Below the pieces are notes generated by a model, which worked only from the letters and a program-made list of their open reading frames with translations, searched no databases and was not told the DNA's origin. Positions 8,807 to 18,259 of a DNA stretch of 64,000 nt are shown piece by piece (the first letter of the stretch is position 1; every line of letters begins with the position of its first letter). Made by a program: the position numbers and the translations under genes. Origin of the DNA: Roseateles puraquae (GTDB lineage: Bacteria; Pseudomonadota; Gammaproteobacteria; Burkholderiales; Burkholderiaceae_C); NCBI RefSeq assembly GCF_002205845.1, contig NZ_NISI01000001.1, forward strand, positions 1,302,001-1,366,000. Reading direction: 5' to 3'.

Positions 8807-8883
8807 GGCGCTTTAGCTCAGTTGGTTAGAGCGATGGAATCATAATCCACAGGTCCGGGGTTCGAGTCCCTGAAGCGCCACCA
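8807..8883 (+). tRNA. tRNA-Met (CAT)
   Basis: A 77-base cloverleaf: acceptor GGCGCTT/AAGCGCC, D-stem GCTC/GAGC, anticodon loop ATCATAA giving anticodon CAT, TTCGAGT T-loop and encoded CCA. The pair at the base of the anticodon stem (27-43) is an A/C mismatch. I read it as elongator tRNA-Met. A lysidine-modified tRNA-Ile2 has the same anticodon and is not fully excluded; the initiator is unlikely because positions 1 and 72 pair. Confidence 0.9.
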
Positions 8884-8892
8884 AAAAATCGG

Positions 8893-8931
8893 AACGGCCC
8901 GAGCAAACAAATCAGTTGCTCGGGCCGTTTT
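8893..8931 (+). terminator. Strong intrinsic terminator after tRNA-Met
   Basis: A perfect 14-base stem: AACGGCCCGAGCAA at 8893-8906 pairs with TTGCTCGGGCCGTT at 8916-8929, with a 9-base loop. TTTT follows at 8928-8931. The run of A before it makes it usable on both strands. Confidence 0.9.
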
Positions 8932-9003
8932 CCATTCAGCCGGCTGCTTATTGCGCTTGACGCGCTTCAAGCGGCCACCCTTTGCAGCCACTGGACACAT
9001 ACC

Positions 9004-9381
9004 ATGTACCGCTGTGCACTCACCCTGGCCCTGGCCGCGACCTGTGTCGTGGCCCAGGCGCAAACCCACCGCACCTTCCCCGCCAACGCCTTGCGGGGCG
9101 AACTCGTGATCACGCAGTTCCCGGACGCCCTGCTCAACGGCAAGCCCGCACGCCTGGCGCCCGGCGCCCGCGTGAAGGGCGATACCAACCTCTGGATCGC
9201 ACCCGCCGGCCTGGCCGGCCAGAAGCTGGTGGTGCACTACACCGTCGAGACGAGCGGCCTGCTGCAGGACGTGTGGGTGCTCAACCCGGTCGAACTCGCC
9301 AACAAGCCCTGGCCCACGACGCCGGCTGAGGCCGCGAGCTGGACCTTCATCCCCGGCAACCAGACCTGGGTGAAGCCATGA
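9004..9381 (+). CDS. Hypothetical secreted protein upstream of miaB
   Basis: 125 residues with a signal peptide (cleavage near AQAQ, about residue 20) and a small, probably beta-rich mature part with no cysteines in it. No family is recognised. Its stop overlaps the miaB start by four bases (ATGA at 9378-9381), so the two are probably translated from one message. The reading frame is supported by the signal peptide and tight coupling rather than by homology. Periplasmic or exported location is inferred. Confidence 0.7.
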   Translation: MYRCALTLALAATCVVAQAQTHRTFPANALRGELVITQFPDALLNGKPARLAPGARVKGDTNLWIAPAGLAGQKLVVHYTVETSGLLQDVWVLNPVELANKPWPTTPAEAASWTFIPGNQTWVKP

Positions 9382-10754
9382 GCCAGGACACCCGCACCAA
9401 GGCCGACGGCAAGAAGGTCTACATCAAGACTTTCGGCTGCCAGATGAATGAGTACGACTCGGACAAGATGGCCGACGTGCTCGAAGCCGCCAAGGGTTAC
9501 ACCCCCACCGACGACCCCGAACAGGCCGACCTCATCCTGTTCAACACCTGCTCCGTGCGCGAGAAGGCGCAGGAAAAGGTCTTCAGCGACCTGGGCCGCG
9601 TGAAGCACCTCAAGGCCAAGGGCGTGATGATCGGCGTGGGCGGTTGCGTGGCATCCCAAGAGGGTGCCGCCATCATCGAGCGCGCGCCGTATGTGGACGT
9701 CGTCTTCGGCCCGCAAACCCTGCACCGTCTGCCGCAGATGCTCGAAGCCCGCCGTGAGCAGCGCCGCCCGCAGGTCGACATCTCCTTCCCCGAGATCGAG
9801 AAGTTCGACCACCTGCCGCCGGCCAAGGTCGAGGGCGCTTCGGCCTTCGTGTCCATCATGGAAGGCTGCTCCAAGTACTGCAGCTACTGCGTCGTGCCCT
9901 ACACCCGCGGCGAGGAGGTCTCGCGGCCGTTTGACGACGTGCTCACCGAGATCGCCGGTCTGGCCGATCAAGGCGTCATGGAGATCAACCTCCTGGGCCA
10001 GAACGTCAATGCTTACCGCGGCAAGATGGGTGACACCGCCGAGCACGCCGACCTCGCCCTGCTGCTCGAGTACGCCGCCGAGATCCCCGGCATCCGGCGC
10101 CTGCGCTTCACCACCAGCCATCCCAACGAATTCAGCCCCCGCCTGATCGAGGCCTACGGCAAGGTGCCGCAGCTCGTGAACCATCTGCACCTGCCAGTGC
10201 AACACGGCAGCGACCGCATCCTGATGGCCATGAAGCGCGGCTACACGGCGCTGGAGTTCAAGAGCATCGTGCGCAAGCTGCGCGCCATCCGCCCGGACCT
10301 GCGCCTGGCTTCGGACTTCATCGTCGGCTTTCCCGGCGAGACGGACGAAGACCACGCCAAGCTCATGAAGCTGGTGCACGACGTCGGCTTCGACGCGAGC
10401 TTCAGCTTCATCTTCAGCCCCCGCCCGGGCACGCCCGCTGCGGCGCTGGAGGACACCACGCCCTATGAGACCAAGGTCAAGCGCCTGCAGGAGCTGCAGG
10501 CCGCCATCGAGGCGCATGCGCTGACCATCTCGCAAGGCATGGTCGGCAAGGTCGAAAAGGTGCTGGTGACGGGCAATGCCCGCAAGGACGCCTCCGAGCT
10601 GATGGGCCGCACCGAGTGCAACCGCATCGTCAACTTTGCCGGCTCCCCGCGGCTGATGAACCAGCTGGTCGACGTGCGCATCACCACCGCCTTTGCGCAT
10701 TCGCTGCGCGGCGAGGTTGTGACGACCGAAGACGTGCTCAGCGGCGAACGCTGA
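9378..10754 (+). CDS. miaB: tRNA-2-methylthio-N6-dimethylallyladenosine synthase MiaB
   Basis: 458-residue radical-SAM methylthiotransferase that adds the 2-methylthio group to i6A37 of tRNAs reading codons that begin with U. The N-terminal UPF0004 domain has Cys21, the NTCSVRE cysteine and GGCVAS. The radical-SAM cysteines are in [16 protein letters not shown] (about residues 162-177), and a TRAM domain closes the protein. Length is normal for the family. It overlaps the upstream secreted protein by ATGA, and its last 17 bases overlap the convergent small membrane protein gene. Confidence 0.97.
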   Translation: MSQDTRTKADGKKVYIKTFGCQMNEYDSDKMADVLEAAKGYTPTDDPEQADLILFNTCSVREKAQEKVFSDLGRVKHLKAKGVMIGVGGCVASQEGAAIIERAPYVDVVFGPQTLHRLPQMLEARREQRRPQVDISFPEIEKFDHLPPAKVEGASAFVSIMEGCSKYCSYCVVPYTRGEEVSRPFDDVLTEIAGLADQGVMEINLLGQNVNAYRGKMGDTAEHADLALLLEYAAEIPGIRRLRFTTSHPNEFSPRLIEAYGKVPQLVNHLHLPVQHGSDRILMAMKRGYTALEFKSIVRKLRAIRPDLRLASDFIVGFPGETDEDHAKLMKLVHDVGFDASFSFIFSPRPGTPAAALEDTTPYETKVKRLQELQAAIEAHALTISQGMVGKVEKVLVTGNARKDASELMGRTECNRIVNFAGSPRLMNQLVDVRITTAFAHSLRGEVVTTEDVLSGER

Positions 10755-11013
10755 GCAGCCACCACTGCGGCAGCGCCACGCCCAGCACCAGCAGGGCGTA
10801 GCCTGCCATCTTGCCGTCGCGGCCCAGCAGCACGAGCGACACCACCACCGCGGCCGCCCCGCCGGCTGCGCCCCACCCCCAAAGCCGCAACCAGCGCAAG
10901 GCCTTGGCCTCGCGACGCCAGGCGAGCTTGATCGCCCCCGCCAACAGCGCCGCCAGCCCCCAGGCGGGTGCGAACAAGTTGGCAACATGCCAGAAGGCGT
11001 CCAGTGGGCTCAT
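10738..11013 (-). CDS. Small hypothetical membrane protein
   Basis: 91 residues with about three hydrophobic segments (near residues 10-28, 45-63 and 68-85) and a basic stretch between the first two ([15 protein letters not shown]). No known family is recognised. It is convergent with miaB (17-base overlap) and divergent from hemA. Confidence comes from the clear membrane-protein composition and its filling of the gap between two well-defined genes. Confidence 0.65.
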   Translation of the reverse strand: MSPLDAFWHVANLFAPAWGLAALLAGAIKLAWRREAKALRWLRLWGWGAAGGAAAVVVSLVLLGRDGKMAGYALLVLGVALPQWWLLSVRR

Positions 11014-11055
11014 GCGGGCTTGATCCGTGTCAGGGGCGGTGAAGGCCGCGAATCC

Positions 11056-11061
11056 TACAAT
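11056..11061 (+). promoter_or_regulatory. -10-like box just before the hemA start
   Basis: TACAAT at 11056-11061 ends 8 bases before the hemA ATG, and no Shine-Dalgarno lies between. Transcription from it would give a leaderless or almost leaderless mRNA. No -35 consensus is visible. Confidence 0.35.
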
Positions 11062-11069
11062 TCACATCC

Positions 11070-12332
11070 ATGTCGGTCTTTGCTCTCGGCCTGAACCACA
11101 ACACCGCCCCGCTGGACCTGCGCGGGCGGTTTGCGTTCACGCTCGAGCAACTGGCCCCGTCGCTGACCGGCCTGCGCCAGAAGCTGCCGGGCGCCCCGGA
11201 GGCTGCCATCCTGTCCACCTGCAACCGCACCGAGGTCTATGTGGCCGCGCCGTCGGCGCAGGTGCAACCGGCCATCGCGTGGCTGGCCCAGGCGGGCGGT
11301 GTCGAGGCCGGCGCCCTGCGCGAGCATGCCTATGTGATGCAGGGCAGCGCCGCGGCGCGCCATGCCTTCCGCGTGGCCAGCGGGCTCGACTCCATGGTGC
11401 TGGGCGAGCCGCAGATCCTCGGCCAGATGAAGCAGGCCGTGAAGGAGGCCGAAGCAGCCGGCGCCCTCGGCACCACGCTGCACCAACTGTTCCAGCGCAG
11501 CTTCTCGGTCGCCAAGGAGGTGCGCAGCTCCACCGAGATCGGCGCGCATTCCATCAGCATGGCGGCCGCCGCGGTGCGCCTGGCCGGCCAGCTGTTCGAG
11601 GACCTGGCCCAGACGCGCGTGCTCTTCGTCGGCGCGGGCGAGATGATCGAGCTGACCGCGACTCACTTCGCCGCCCGCACGCCGCGTCACATGGCGGTGG
11701 CCAACCGCACGCTGGAGCGTGGCGAGAAGCTGGCCATCCGCTTCGGCGCCGAGGCGCTGCGTCTGTCGGACCTGACCGAGCGCCTGCACGAGTTCGACAT
11801 CGTCGTGTCCTGCACGGCGTCCAGCCTGCCCCTCATCGGCCTGGGGGCCGTCGAGCGTGCACTCAAGAAGCGCAAGCACCGCCCGATGTTCATGGTCGAC
11901 CTGGCCGTGCCGCGCGACATCGAGCCCGAAGTGGCGCAGCTCAGCGACGTCTACCTCTACACGGTCGACGAGCTCGCCCAGCAGGTGCAGACCGCCGGCG
12001 AGAAGCGCCAGGCCGCGGTCGAGCAGGCCGAGGCCATCGTCGAGACCGGCGTGCAGAGCTTCATGCACTGGCTGGACCAACGCCACACCGTGCCGCTGAT
12101 CCAGGCCCTGCACGCGCAGGCCGACGACTGGCGCGCGCTGGAGATGGCGCGGGCCCGCAAGCTGCTGGCCAAAGGGGCCGGTGTGGACGAGGTGCTGGAC
12201 GCCCTCTCCAAGGGCCTGACGCAGAAGCTGCTGCATGGCACGCTGGCTGAGTTGAACGCCAGTGAGGGTGAGCAACGCCTTCAGCTGGCGCAGACGGTCT
12301 CGCGCCTGTTCCTGCGCGGCAAGCAGTCTTAG
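11070..12332 (+). CDS. hemA: Glutamyl-tRNA reductase
   Basis: 420 residues. It reduces glutamyl-tRNA(Glu) to glutamate-1-semialdehyde with NADPH, the first committed step of C5 tetrapyrrole synthesis. The start [20 protein letters not shown] is typical of the family. The catalytic Cys51 is in [11 protein letters not shown], the NADPH-binding VLFVGAGEM is near residue 190, and a C-terminal dimerisation helix region follows. It heads a co-directional run with prfA and prmC, an arrangement common in proteobacteria. Confidence 0.97.
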   Translation: MSVFALGLNHNTAPLDLRGRFAFTLEQLAPSLTGLRQKLPGAPEAAILSTCNRTEVYVAAPSAQVQPAIAWLAQAGGVEAGALREHAYVMQGSAAARHAFRVASGLDSMVLGEPQILGQMKQAVKEAEAAGALGTTLHQLFQRSFSVAKEVRSSTEIGAHSISMAAAAVRLAGQLFEDLAQTRVLFVGAGEMIELTATHFAARTPRHMAVANRTLERGEKLAIRFGAEALRLSDLTERLHEFDIVVSCTASSLPLIGLGAVERALKKRKHRPMFMVDLAVPRDIEPEVAQLSDVYLYTVDELAQQVQTAGEKRQAAVEQAEAIVETGVQSFMHWLDQRHTVPLIQALHAQADDWRALEMARARKLLAKGAGVDEVLDALSKGLTQKLLHGTLAELNASEGEQRLQLAQTVSRLFLRGKQS

Positions 12333-12353
12333 CGGCGCTCACCTGCCGCCGCC

Positions 12354-12369
12354 CGGCGCCACGGCGCCG
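12354..12369 (+). repeat. Short inverted repeat between hemA and prfA
   Basis: CGGCGCC at 12354-12360 and GGCGCCG at 12363-12369 form a small GC hairpin without a T-tract. It could slow polymerase or stabilise mRNA ends, but it is not a convincing terminator. Confidence 0.35.
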
Positions 12370-12397
12370 CTCCTGACTGCTTCCTCCGATCCAACCC

Positions 12398-13483
12398 ATG
12401 AAAGACTCCCTGCGCCAGCAGTTCGACCGCCTCGGTTTCCGCCTTGCCGAGCTCGATGCCCTCCTCGCCGACGGCAGCATCGCCGCCGACATGAAGCGCT
12501 ACCGCGCGGTGACCAAGGAGCAGTCCGAGGTGTCCGGCCTGGTAGAGCGTTACCGGCGCTATCAGCAGCACGAAGCCGATCTCGCTGCCGCTCGCGATTG
12601 GCTGGGCGACCCCGAGATGGCCGACATGGCGCGCGAGGAAATCGCGGCCAACGAGGCTGCGCTGGTGGCCCTCGACACCGAGCTGCAGCTCGCCCTCATC
12701 CCCAAGGACCCGGACGACGAGCGCAACGCCTTCCTCGAAATCCGCGCCGGCACTGGCGGCGACGAATCGGCCCTGTTTGCCGCCGATCTGGCGCGCATGT
12801 ACCTGCGCTTTGCCGAGCGCCAAGGCTGGCGCACCGAGATCCTGTCTGAGAACGTGTCGGACCTGGGCGGCTACAAGGAACTCGTTGTGCGGGTGGAAGG
12901 CGACGACGTCTATGGCCGGCTCAAGTTCGAGAGCGGCGGCCACCGCGTGCAGCGCGTGCCCGCCACCGAAACGCAGGGCCGCATCCACACCAGCGCCTGC
13001 ACCGTGGCCGTGATGCCGGAGCCCGACGAGGCGGCGGCCGTCACGCTGAACCCGGCCGACCTGCGCATCGACACCTTCCGCGCCAGCGGCGCGGGCGGGC
13101 AGCACATCAACAAGACCGACTCCGCGGTGCGCGTCGTCCACCTGCCCACGGGCATCGTGGCCGAGTGCCAGGACGGCCGCAGCCAGCACAGCAATAAGGC
13201 CAAGGCGCTGCAGGTGCTGCAGGCGCGCATCCAGGAAAAGGAACGCAGCGAGCGTGCCGCCAAGGAAGCTGCCACACGCAAGAGCCTGATCGGCAGTGGC
13301 GACCGCAGCGACCGCATCCGCACCTACAACTTCCCGCAGGGCCGCCTGACCGACCACCGCATCAACCTGACGCTCTACAAGCTCGGCCAGATCATGGACG
13401 GCGACCTGGACGACGTCATCCAGGGCCTGATGGCCGCCCAAGCGGCCGAGCAGCTGGCCGAACTGGAAGCCGGGCGCACATGA
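12398..13483 (+). CDS. prfA: Peptide chain release factor 1
   Basis: 361 residues. It recognises UAA and UAG stop codons and triggers peptide release. The GGQ motif is in [15 protein letters not shown] (about residues 231-245), upstream lies the codon-recognition domain, and the usual PCRF domain is N-terminal. Length is standard. Its stop overlaps the prmC start by ATGA (13480-13483), which fits because PrmC methylates the GGQ glutamine of this protein. Confidence 0.97.
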   Translation: MKDSLRQQFDRLGFRLAELDALLADGSIAADMKRYRAVTKEQSEVSGLVERYRRYQQHEADLAAARDWLGDPEMADMAREEIAANEAALVALDTELQLALIPKDPDDERNAFLEIRAGTGGDESALFAADLARMYLRFAERQGWRTEILSENVSDLGGYKELVVRVEGDDVYGRLKFESGGHRVQRVPATETQGRIHTSACTVAVMPEPDEAAAVTLNPADLRIDTFRASGAGGQHINKTDSAVRVVHLPTGIVAECQDGRSQHSNKAKALQVLQARIQEKERSERAAKEAATRKSLIGSGDRSDRIRTYNFPQGRLTDHRINLTLYKLGQIMDGDLDDVIQGLMAAQAAEQLAELEAGRT

Positions 13484-14283
13484 CGGTCGACGAAGCGCTC
13501 GCCCTCGCCCGCCAGCTCGCGCTTGAGCGCGGCGACGTGCAGACGCTGCTCAGCCACCTCACGGGCCAGACCCGCGCCTGGCTGCTCACCCACGGTGATG
13601 CCACGGTGGACGGCGCCGAGGCCGCGCTGAAGCGGCTGGCCGCCGGCGAGCCCCTCGCCCACCTGACCGGCTGGCAGCCCTTCCATGGACTGCTGCTGCA
13701 GGTCACGCCGGCCACGCTGATTCCCCGGCCCGACACCGAAACCCTGGTCGACTGGGCGCTGGAACGGCTGCACAGCCTGCCTGGCGAGCCGGCGGTGGCA
13801 GACCTCGGCACGGGCAGCGGGGCCATCGCGCTGGCGATCAAGGCCGGGTGCCCGCGCGCGCGCGTCACCGCCATCGACCTCAGCGCCGACGCGCTGGCGG
13901 TCGCCCGCGCCAACGGCAGCCGCCTCAGCCTGGCCGTCGACTGGCGCCAGGGCAGCTGGTTCGAGCCCGTAGCGGGGGAGGTTTTCGACCTCATCGTCAG
14001 CAACCCGCCCTACATCGCGGGGGACGACCCGCATCTGCCGGCCCTGCGGCATGAACCGCGGACCGCCCTGACGCCGGGCGGCGACGGCCTGGCCGATCTG
14101 CGCCACCTGGTTGATGCGGCGCCGCAACATCTGCGCCCCGGCGGCTGGCTGCTGATGGAGCACGGCTGGGACCAGGCCGACCCCGTGGCGCAGGCCCTGC
14201 GGGCCCGGGGCTTCCGGGACGCCACGCTGAGGCGGGATCTGGGCCAGCGGCCCCGGGCCAGCGGGGGTTGCTGGCCTGGCTGA
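13480..14283 (+). CDS. prmC: Release factor glutamine methyltransferase PrmC
   Basis: 267 residues. The SAM-dependent methyltransferase modifies the Gln of the GGQ motif in RF1 and RF2. The SAM-binding [11 protein letters not shown] is near residue 108 and the catalytic NPPY near residue 175. An N-terminal helical substrate-binding domain is present. It is coupled to prfA by a four-base overlap. Confidence 0.96.
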   Translation: MTVDEALALARQLALERGDVQTLLSHLTGQTRAWLLTHGDATVDGAEAALKRLAAGEPLAHLTGWQPFHGLLLQVTPATLIPRPDTETLVDWALERLHSLPGEPAVADLGTGSGAIALAIKAGCPRARVTAIDLSADALAVARANGSRLSLAVDWRQGSWFEPVAGEVFDLIVSNPPYIAGDDPHLPALRHEPRTALTPGGDGLADLRHLVDAAPQHLRPGGWLLMEHGWDQADPVAQALRARGFRDATLRRDLGQRPRASGGCWPG

Positions 14284-14418
14284 AAGCACCCTCGTCGGTC
14301 GACGAACGCCCGCGCGGGTTAACGTGATGTTTTGCCCTCAGTTCGTGATTCCCCCGAACGAACAGCGGGCGTAGTATCAAACCCCGGTGCCTGCCAACGC
14401 ACCGCGCAGGAGACGAAC

Positions 14419-14991
14419 ATGACCCGCCTCATCCGCGTTGCCGTTCTGAGCCTCTCCGCGCTCGCCTGCTCTGCCGCCTGGGCTGACAGTGACCTCAGCC
14501 CCCGTTGGCAGGCACGCTTGCAGCTCAACAGCAGTGACAACGCTGCCGACCCCACGCATCACCTGGGCGGCTCCCGCGTGCTCAGCGCCAACCTGCTGGG
14601 CGACTACTACCTCACCCGCTCCGGCCTGTCGGGCGTGAGCGGCGGCCTGCGGGCCACTGGCGGGCTGCTGCTGGGTCCCTTGTCCCTGTCGCAAAGCAGC
14701 GGGGGCCTGGCCCTGGGCAGCGGCCCGATCTCAGCAGGCCGCCGCCATCTCATGTCGGGACGGCTGGACAGCAATCTGCTGGAAGGCAGCTCCAACCTGT
14801 CCTACCTCGGCATCGGCTACACCGGCCGCGTGCACAGCACGGGCCTGGCCTTCAGCGCCGACTTCGGCCTGATGTCGGGCTCGTACGCCGGCCTGCGGCT
14901 GGGCCGCAGCAGCGCCCAGGGTTTCGAGGACGCGATGCGCGACCTGCGCTTCAAGCCCCTGCTGCAGCTGGGCCTGGCCTACAACTATTGA
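14419..14991 (+). CDS. Hypothetical outer-membrane beta-barrel-like protein
   Basis: 190 residues with a signal peptide (MTRLIRVAV to AWAD). The Gly/Ser/Leu-rich mature region alternates polar and apolar residues and ends in an aromatic strand (LGLAYNY), the pattern expected for a small outer-membrane barrel. No named family is recognised. The frame opens upstream at 14332, but the ATG at 14419 has a good SD (GGAG) and starts the signal peptide. A possible -10 (TAGTAT, 14372-14377) lies upstream, so it may be its own transcription unit. Confidence 0.7.
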   Translation: MTRLIRVAVLSLSALACSAAWADSDLSPRWQARLQLNSSDNAADPTHHLGGSRVLSANLLGDYYLTRSGLSGVSGGLRATGGLLLGPLSLSQSSGGLALGSGPISAGRRHLMSGRLDSNLLEGSSNLSYLGIGYTGRVHSTGLAFSADFGLMSGSYAGLRLGRSSAQGFEDAMRDLRFKPLLQLGLAYNY

Positions 14992-15018
14992 GCCCGTCCC
15001 GGAGGCCTCCGGGATAAT
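14988..15018 (+). promoter_or_regulatory. Putative grxD promoter with an embedded palindrome
   Basis: TTGAGC at 14988-14993, a 19-base spacer and GATAAT at 15013-15018. A perfect 18-base palindrome (14997-15014) fills the spacer. Confidence 0.45.
14997..15014. repeat. Perfect 18-base palindrome before grxD
   Basis: TCCCGGAGGCCTCCGGGA reads the same on both strands. It could be a protein-binding site in the grxD promoter or a hairpin ending the upstream transcript; there is no adjacent T-run to decide for termination. Confidence 0.6.
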
Positions 15019-15046
15019 TGCGGTTTTGCCTACTCCGAGAACTGCA

Positions 15047-15361
15047 ATGAGCGACGTTCAGCAACGCATCGACGACCTGGTCAAGTCCAACCGCGTGATG
15101 CTCTTCATGAAGGGCACCGCCCAGTTCCCGATGTGCGGCTTCTCCGGCCGCGCCATCCAGATCCTGAAGGCCGCCGGCGCCACCGACATCAAGACCTTCA
15201 ATGTGCTGGAAGACGAAGGCGTGCGCCAGGGCATCAAGGAATACGCGAACTGGCCGACCATCCCCCAGCTCTACATCAACGGCGAATTCGTCGGCGGCTC
15301 GGACATCATGATGGAGATGTACGAGTCCGGCGAGCTGCAGCAGGCGCTCGCGGCCGCCTGA
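15047..15361 (+). CDS. grxD: Monothiol glutaredoxin GrxD (Grx4 family)
   Basis: 104 residues with the monothiol CGFS active site (Cys30) and the GSH-binding segments WPTIPQLYI and GGSDIM. Proteins of this family carry and transfer [2Fe-2S] clusters. The frame extends upstream to 15026; the start MSDVQQRID is typical. The stop TGA overlaps the ubiX ATG by one base (TGATG), so the two are translationally linked. Confidence 0.95.
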   Translation: MSDVQQRIDDLVKSNRVMLFMKGTAQFPMCGFSGRAIQILKAAGATDIKTFNVLEDEGVRQGIKEYANWPTIPQLYINGEFVGGSDIMMEMYESGELQQALAAA

Positions 15362-15924
15362 TGAGGCAGCGCCTCGTCGTCGGGCTGACGGGCGCAACCG
15401 GCGCAGCCTACGCGCTGCGGCTGCTGCGCCGCGCCCGCGAGCTGGACGTCGAAACCCATCTCATCGCGACCCCGGCCGGCATCCTGAATGCCCACCACGA
15501 GCTCGGCCTGGACCGCTCCCGCCTGGAGGCCGAGGCTGACCATGCCTACGCGCCCGGCGACGTCGGCGCCTGCATCGCCAGCGGCAGCTTCCGCACGGCG
15601 GCGATGGTGGTGGCGCCCTGCTCCATGAAGTCGCTCGCAGCGATTGCCCATGGCTTGGGCGACAACCTGCTGACCCGCGCCGCCGACGTGACGCTCAAGG
15701 AGCGCCGCCGCTTGATCCTGATGGTGCGCGAGACGCCCTTCAATCTCGCGCACCTGCGCAACATGGTGGCGGTGACCGAGATGGGCGGCATCTGCTTCCC
15801 GCCGCTGCCAGCCTTCTATCACCACCCCAAGTCCATCGAAGAGATGGTCAACGAAAGCGCCGAGCGTGTGCTCGAGCTCGCCGGCATCGGCGCTGCTGCG
15901 CCCAAGAGCTGGAACGGGCTTTGA
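15361..15924 (+). CDS. ubiX: Flavin prenyltransferase UbiX
   Basis: 187 residues. It makes prenylated FMN, the cofactor of UbiD-type decarboxylases used in ubiquinone synthesis. It shows GLTGATGAAYALRLL at the N-terminus, VVAPCSMKSLAAIAHG in the centre and RETPFNLAHLRNM near residue 120, all family hallmarks. The start is set by the TGATG junction with grxD. It converges on the M3 peptidase gene; a GGCCGCC/GGCGGCC repeat (15940-15980) lies in the gap and could form a weak terminator. Confidence 0.95.
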   Translation: MRQRLVVGLTGATGAAYALRLLRRARELDVETHLIATPAGILNAHHELGLDRSRLEAEADHAYAPGDVGACIASGSFRTAAMVVAPCSMKSLAAIAHGLGDNLLTRAADVTLKERRRLILMVRETPFNLAHLRNMVAVTEMGGICFPPLPAFYHHPKSIEEMVNESAERVLELAGIGAAAPKSWNGL

Positions 15925-15986
15925 GCGCCAACCGACCATGGCCGCCCGCCTGACGCGCGCCAGGCTGGCGACCGGCGGCCTTGCCC

Positions 15987-18155
15987 TCAGGGCTTTTGCA
16001 GGACCAGCCCGCGCCGCTCGAGCAGCGGCTTGATGTCCGGCCCATGGCCGACGAGGTTGCGGAACAGCACCATCGCGTCCTCGCTGCCGCCCCGCGACAG
16101 CAGCTTGGGGCGCAGTTGGTCGCCGTTGGCGCGCTTGAGCCCCCCGTTGGCCTTGAGCCATTCCGCCGTGTCGGCGTCCAGCACCTCGCTCCAGATGTAG
16201 GCGTAGTAGCCGGCCGAGTAACCACCCATGATGTGGCTGAAATACGGCAGCTTGTAGCGCGGCGGCACCGGCCCGAAGTCGATGCCTGCTTCTTTCAGCA
16301 CGCGCGCCTCGAACGCCGGCACGTCTGCCGCAACCGGCATGTCCGCCGCCTTCAGCTGGTGCAGGCGCTGGTCAACGATGGCGGCTGCCAGGTACGACAC
16401 GGTCATGTAGCCCTGGTTGAAGCGCTTGGCACGCGCCACCTTGTCCAGCAGCTCACGCGGCATGGGCGCGCCGGTCTGGTAGTGGCGGGCATAGTTGGCC
16501 AGCACGCTCGGCCAGTCAGCCCAGACCTCGTTGACCTGCGACGGGTACTCCACGAAGTCACGCGGCACGCGGGTCAGGCCCGGGTAGCGGCTCTGGTTGA
16601 ACATGCCGTGCAGGGCATGGCCGAACTCGTGGAACAGCGTGTTGACCTCGTCCCAGGTCATCAGCGTGGGCTCGCCGGGCGGCGGCTTGGGGATGTTCAA
16701 GTGGTTGGCCACCACCGGCTGCGTGCCTTCCAACGGGTTCTGGCCCACATAGGCGTTCATCCAGGCACCACCGCGCTTGCTGGGGCGCGCGTAAAGGTCG
16801 GCGATGAAGATAGCCAGCGGCTTGCCATTAGTGTCGAACACGTCGTAGACGCGCACGTCGTCGCGGTAGACCGGCAGGTCGGTGCGCCGCTTGAAGCTGA
16901 TGCCATAGAGCTGGTTCGCTGCGAAGAACACGCCCTTTTCCAGAACGCTGGTGATCTCCAGGTAGGGCTTGAGCTGGCCCTCGTCAAAACCGTACTTGGC
17001 GGCGCGCAGTTTCTCGGCATAAAAGCTCCAGTCCCAGGCCTGCAGCGGGAAGCTGGGCTGGCCCTTGGCCGCCTGCTCGGCATCGATGAGCTTCTGCAGT
17101 TCGGCGGCTTCCTGCCGGGCCGACGCCACGGCAGCAGGCGCCAACTGGCCGAGCAATGCATTGACGGTGTCGGCCGACTTGGCCGTCTCCTCTTCCAGCA
17201 CATAGGCCGCCGGCGTCGCGTAGCCCAGCAACGCCGCACGCTCGGCCCGCAGCGCCATGACGCGGGCCAGCGTCTCGCGCGTGTCGAACTCGTTGCCGCG
17301 CGCGCCGCGCGCCACCGAGGCGCGGTGCAGGCGCTCACGGATGGCACGGTTCTGCAGCTGGGTCTCAAAGGGCTGGATCGTGGTGTTGAGCAGCGCAATG
17401 ACGTACTTGCCGTCCAGGCCGCGCTTCTTGGCGGCCTCGGCGGCCGCGGCGATCTGGGCCGGGCTCAGGCCGGCCAGTTCCTCGGCGGTGTCGACGACGA
17501 TGGCGGAATCATTCACCTCGGCCAGCACCGCCCGGTTGAAGCGGGCACCGAGCGTGGCGAGCTCGCCATTGATGGCCTTCATCCGCGCCTTCTGCGCGTC
17601 GTCGAGCTGGGCACCGGCGCGCAGCATGTCGCTGCGATAGCGCTCGATCAGCCGGCGCGCCTCGGCGTTCGGGGCCGCCTTGTCACGCTCGGCGTAGAGC
17701 GCCTGCACGCGGGCGAACAATTTGGGGTTGAGCAGCACAGCATCCCGCTGCGCGGCCAACTTGGCAGCGTAGTCGGTCTGCAGCTGCTGGCGAGCCGGGT
17801 TGGCGTCGGCACCCAGCAGGCTGAACAGCAGCGTGGTCGTGCGGCGCAGCAGCCGGCCGCTGCGTTCCAGGGCCACGATGGTGTTGTCGAAGCTGGGCGC
17901 TGCCGGGTTGTCTGCGATCGCTTGCACCTCCGCGAGCTGCTCGGCCATGCCACGGTCCAACGCGGGTGCGAAGTGCTCGTCGCGCACCTGGTCGAAGGGC
18001 GGGTACTGCATCGGCAACGGGCTGGGCATGAACAGCGGGTTGTCCGCCGTGGCGGCCGCCGAAGCGCTGGCGGCGGCGGGTGCCTGGGCCCAGGCCACGC
18101 CACTGGCAAGCAACGTGGCGACGAGAAGAGGAGAGAGTCGGCGAGAGACGGGCAT
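15987..18155 (-). CDS. M3-family metallopeptidase (Dcp/oligopeptidase A type), exported
   Basis: About 722 residues from the chosen start MPVSRRLSP, which begins a signal peptide ending near AWAQA. The zinc motif HEFGH is at about 509-513, within TLFHEFGHALHGM, with a downstream glutamate in the family position (NEVWADW). The M3 family cleaves short peptides; Dcp removes C-terminal dipeptides. The signal peptide points to the periplasm, which fits Dcp-like proteins rather than cytosolic oligopeptidase A. The open frame extends to 18218, but that part lacks a signal-peptide start. Confidence 0.88.
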   Translation of the reverse strand: MPVSRRLSPLLVATLLASGVAWAQAPAAASASAAATADNPLFMPSPLPMQYPPFDQVRDEHFAPALDRGMAEQLAEVQAIADNPAAPSFDNTIVALERSGRLLRRTTTLLFSLLGADANPARQQLQTDYAAKLAAQRDAVLLNPKLFARVQALYAERDKAAPNAEARRLIERYRSDMLRAGAQLDDAQKARMKAINGELATLGARFNRAVLAEVNDSAIVVDTAEELAGLSPAQIAAAAEAAKKRGLDGKYVIALLNTTIQPFETQLQNRAIRERLHRASVARGARGNEFDTRETLARVMALRAERAALLGYATPAAYVLEEETAKSADTVNALLGQLAPAAVASARQEAAELQKLIDAEQAAKGQPSFPLQAWDWSFYAEKLRAAKYGFDEGQLKPYLEITSVLEKGVFFAANQLYGISFKRRTDLPVYRDDVRVYDVFDTNGKPLAIFIADLYARPSKRGGAWMNAYVGQNPLEGTQPVVANHLNIPKPPPGEPTLMTWDEVNTLFHEFGHALHGMFNQSRYPGLTRVPRDFVEYPSQVNEVWADWPSVLANYARHYQTGAPMPRELLDKVARAKRFNQGYMTVSYLAAAIVDQRLHQLKAADMPVAADVPAFEARVLKEAGIDFGPVPPRYKLPYFSHIMGGYSAGYYAYIWSEVLDADTAEWLKANGGLKRANGDQLRPKLLSRGGSEDAMVLFRNLVGHGPDIKPLLERRGLVLQKP

Positions 18156-18259
18156 GGGTAGCGCCTGCGTGGGGCGTCGGTTGGACGAGGCCGCAAGGCT
18201 AGCGGCAGGCGCTGTCACTGCCGAAAGCCATCAGCCGCGGCGCGGGAAAATCCGGAGGC

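Noticed and set aside
8807-8883. Initiator tRNA-fMet
   Set aside because: The first acceptor pair (G1-C72) is formed; bacterial initiators have a mismatch there.
9237-10988. 583-codon minus-strand frame opposite miaB
   Set aside because: miaB is unmistakable on the plus strand; the antisense frame has no recognisable domain and is a GC artefact. The same holds for the antisense frames over hemA (11055-12275), M3 peptidase (15981-18161), proS (18766-20682), the LAL regulator (36906-39680), pilB (41487-43079), pilC (43168-44535) and zwf (50371-52065).
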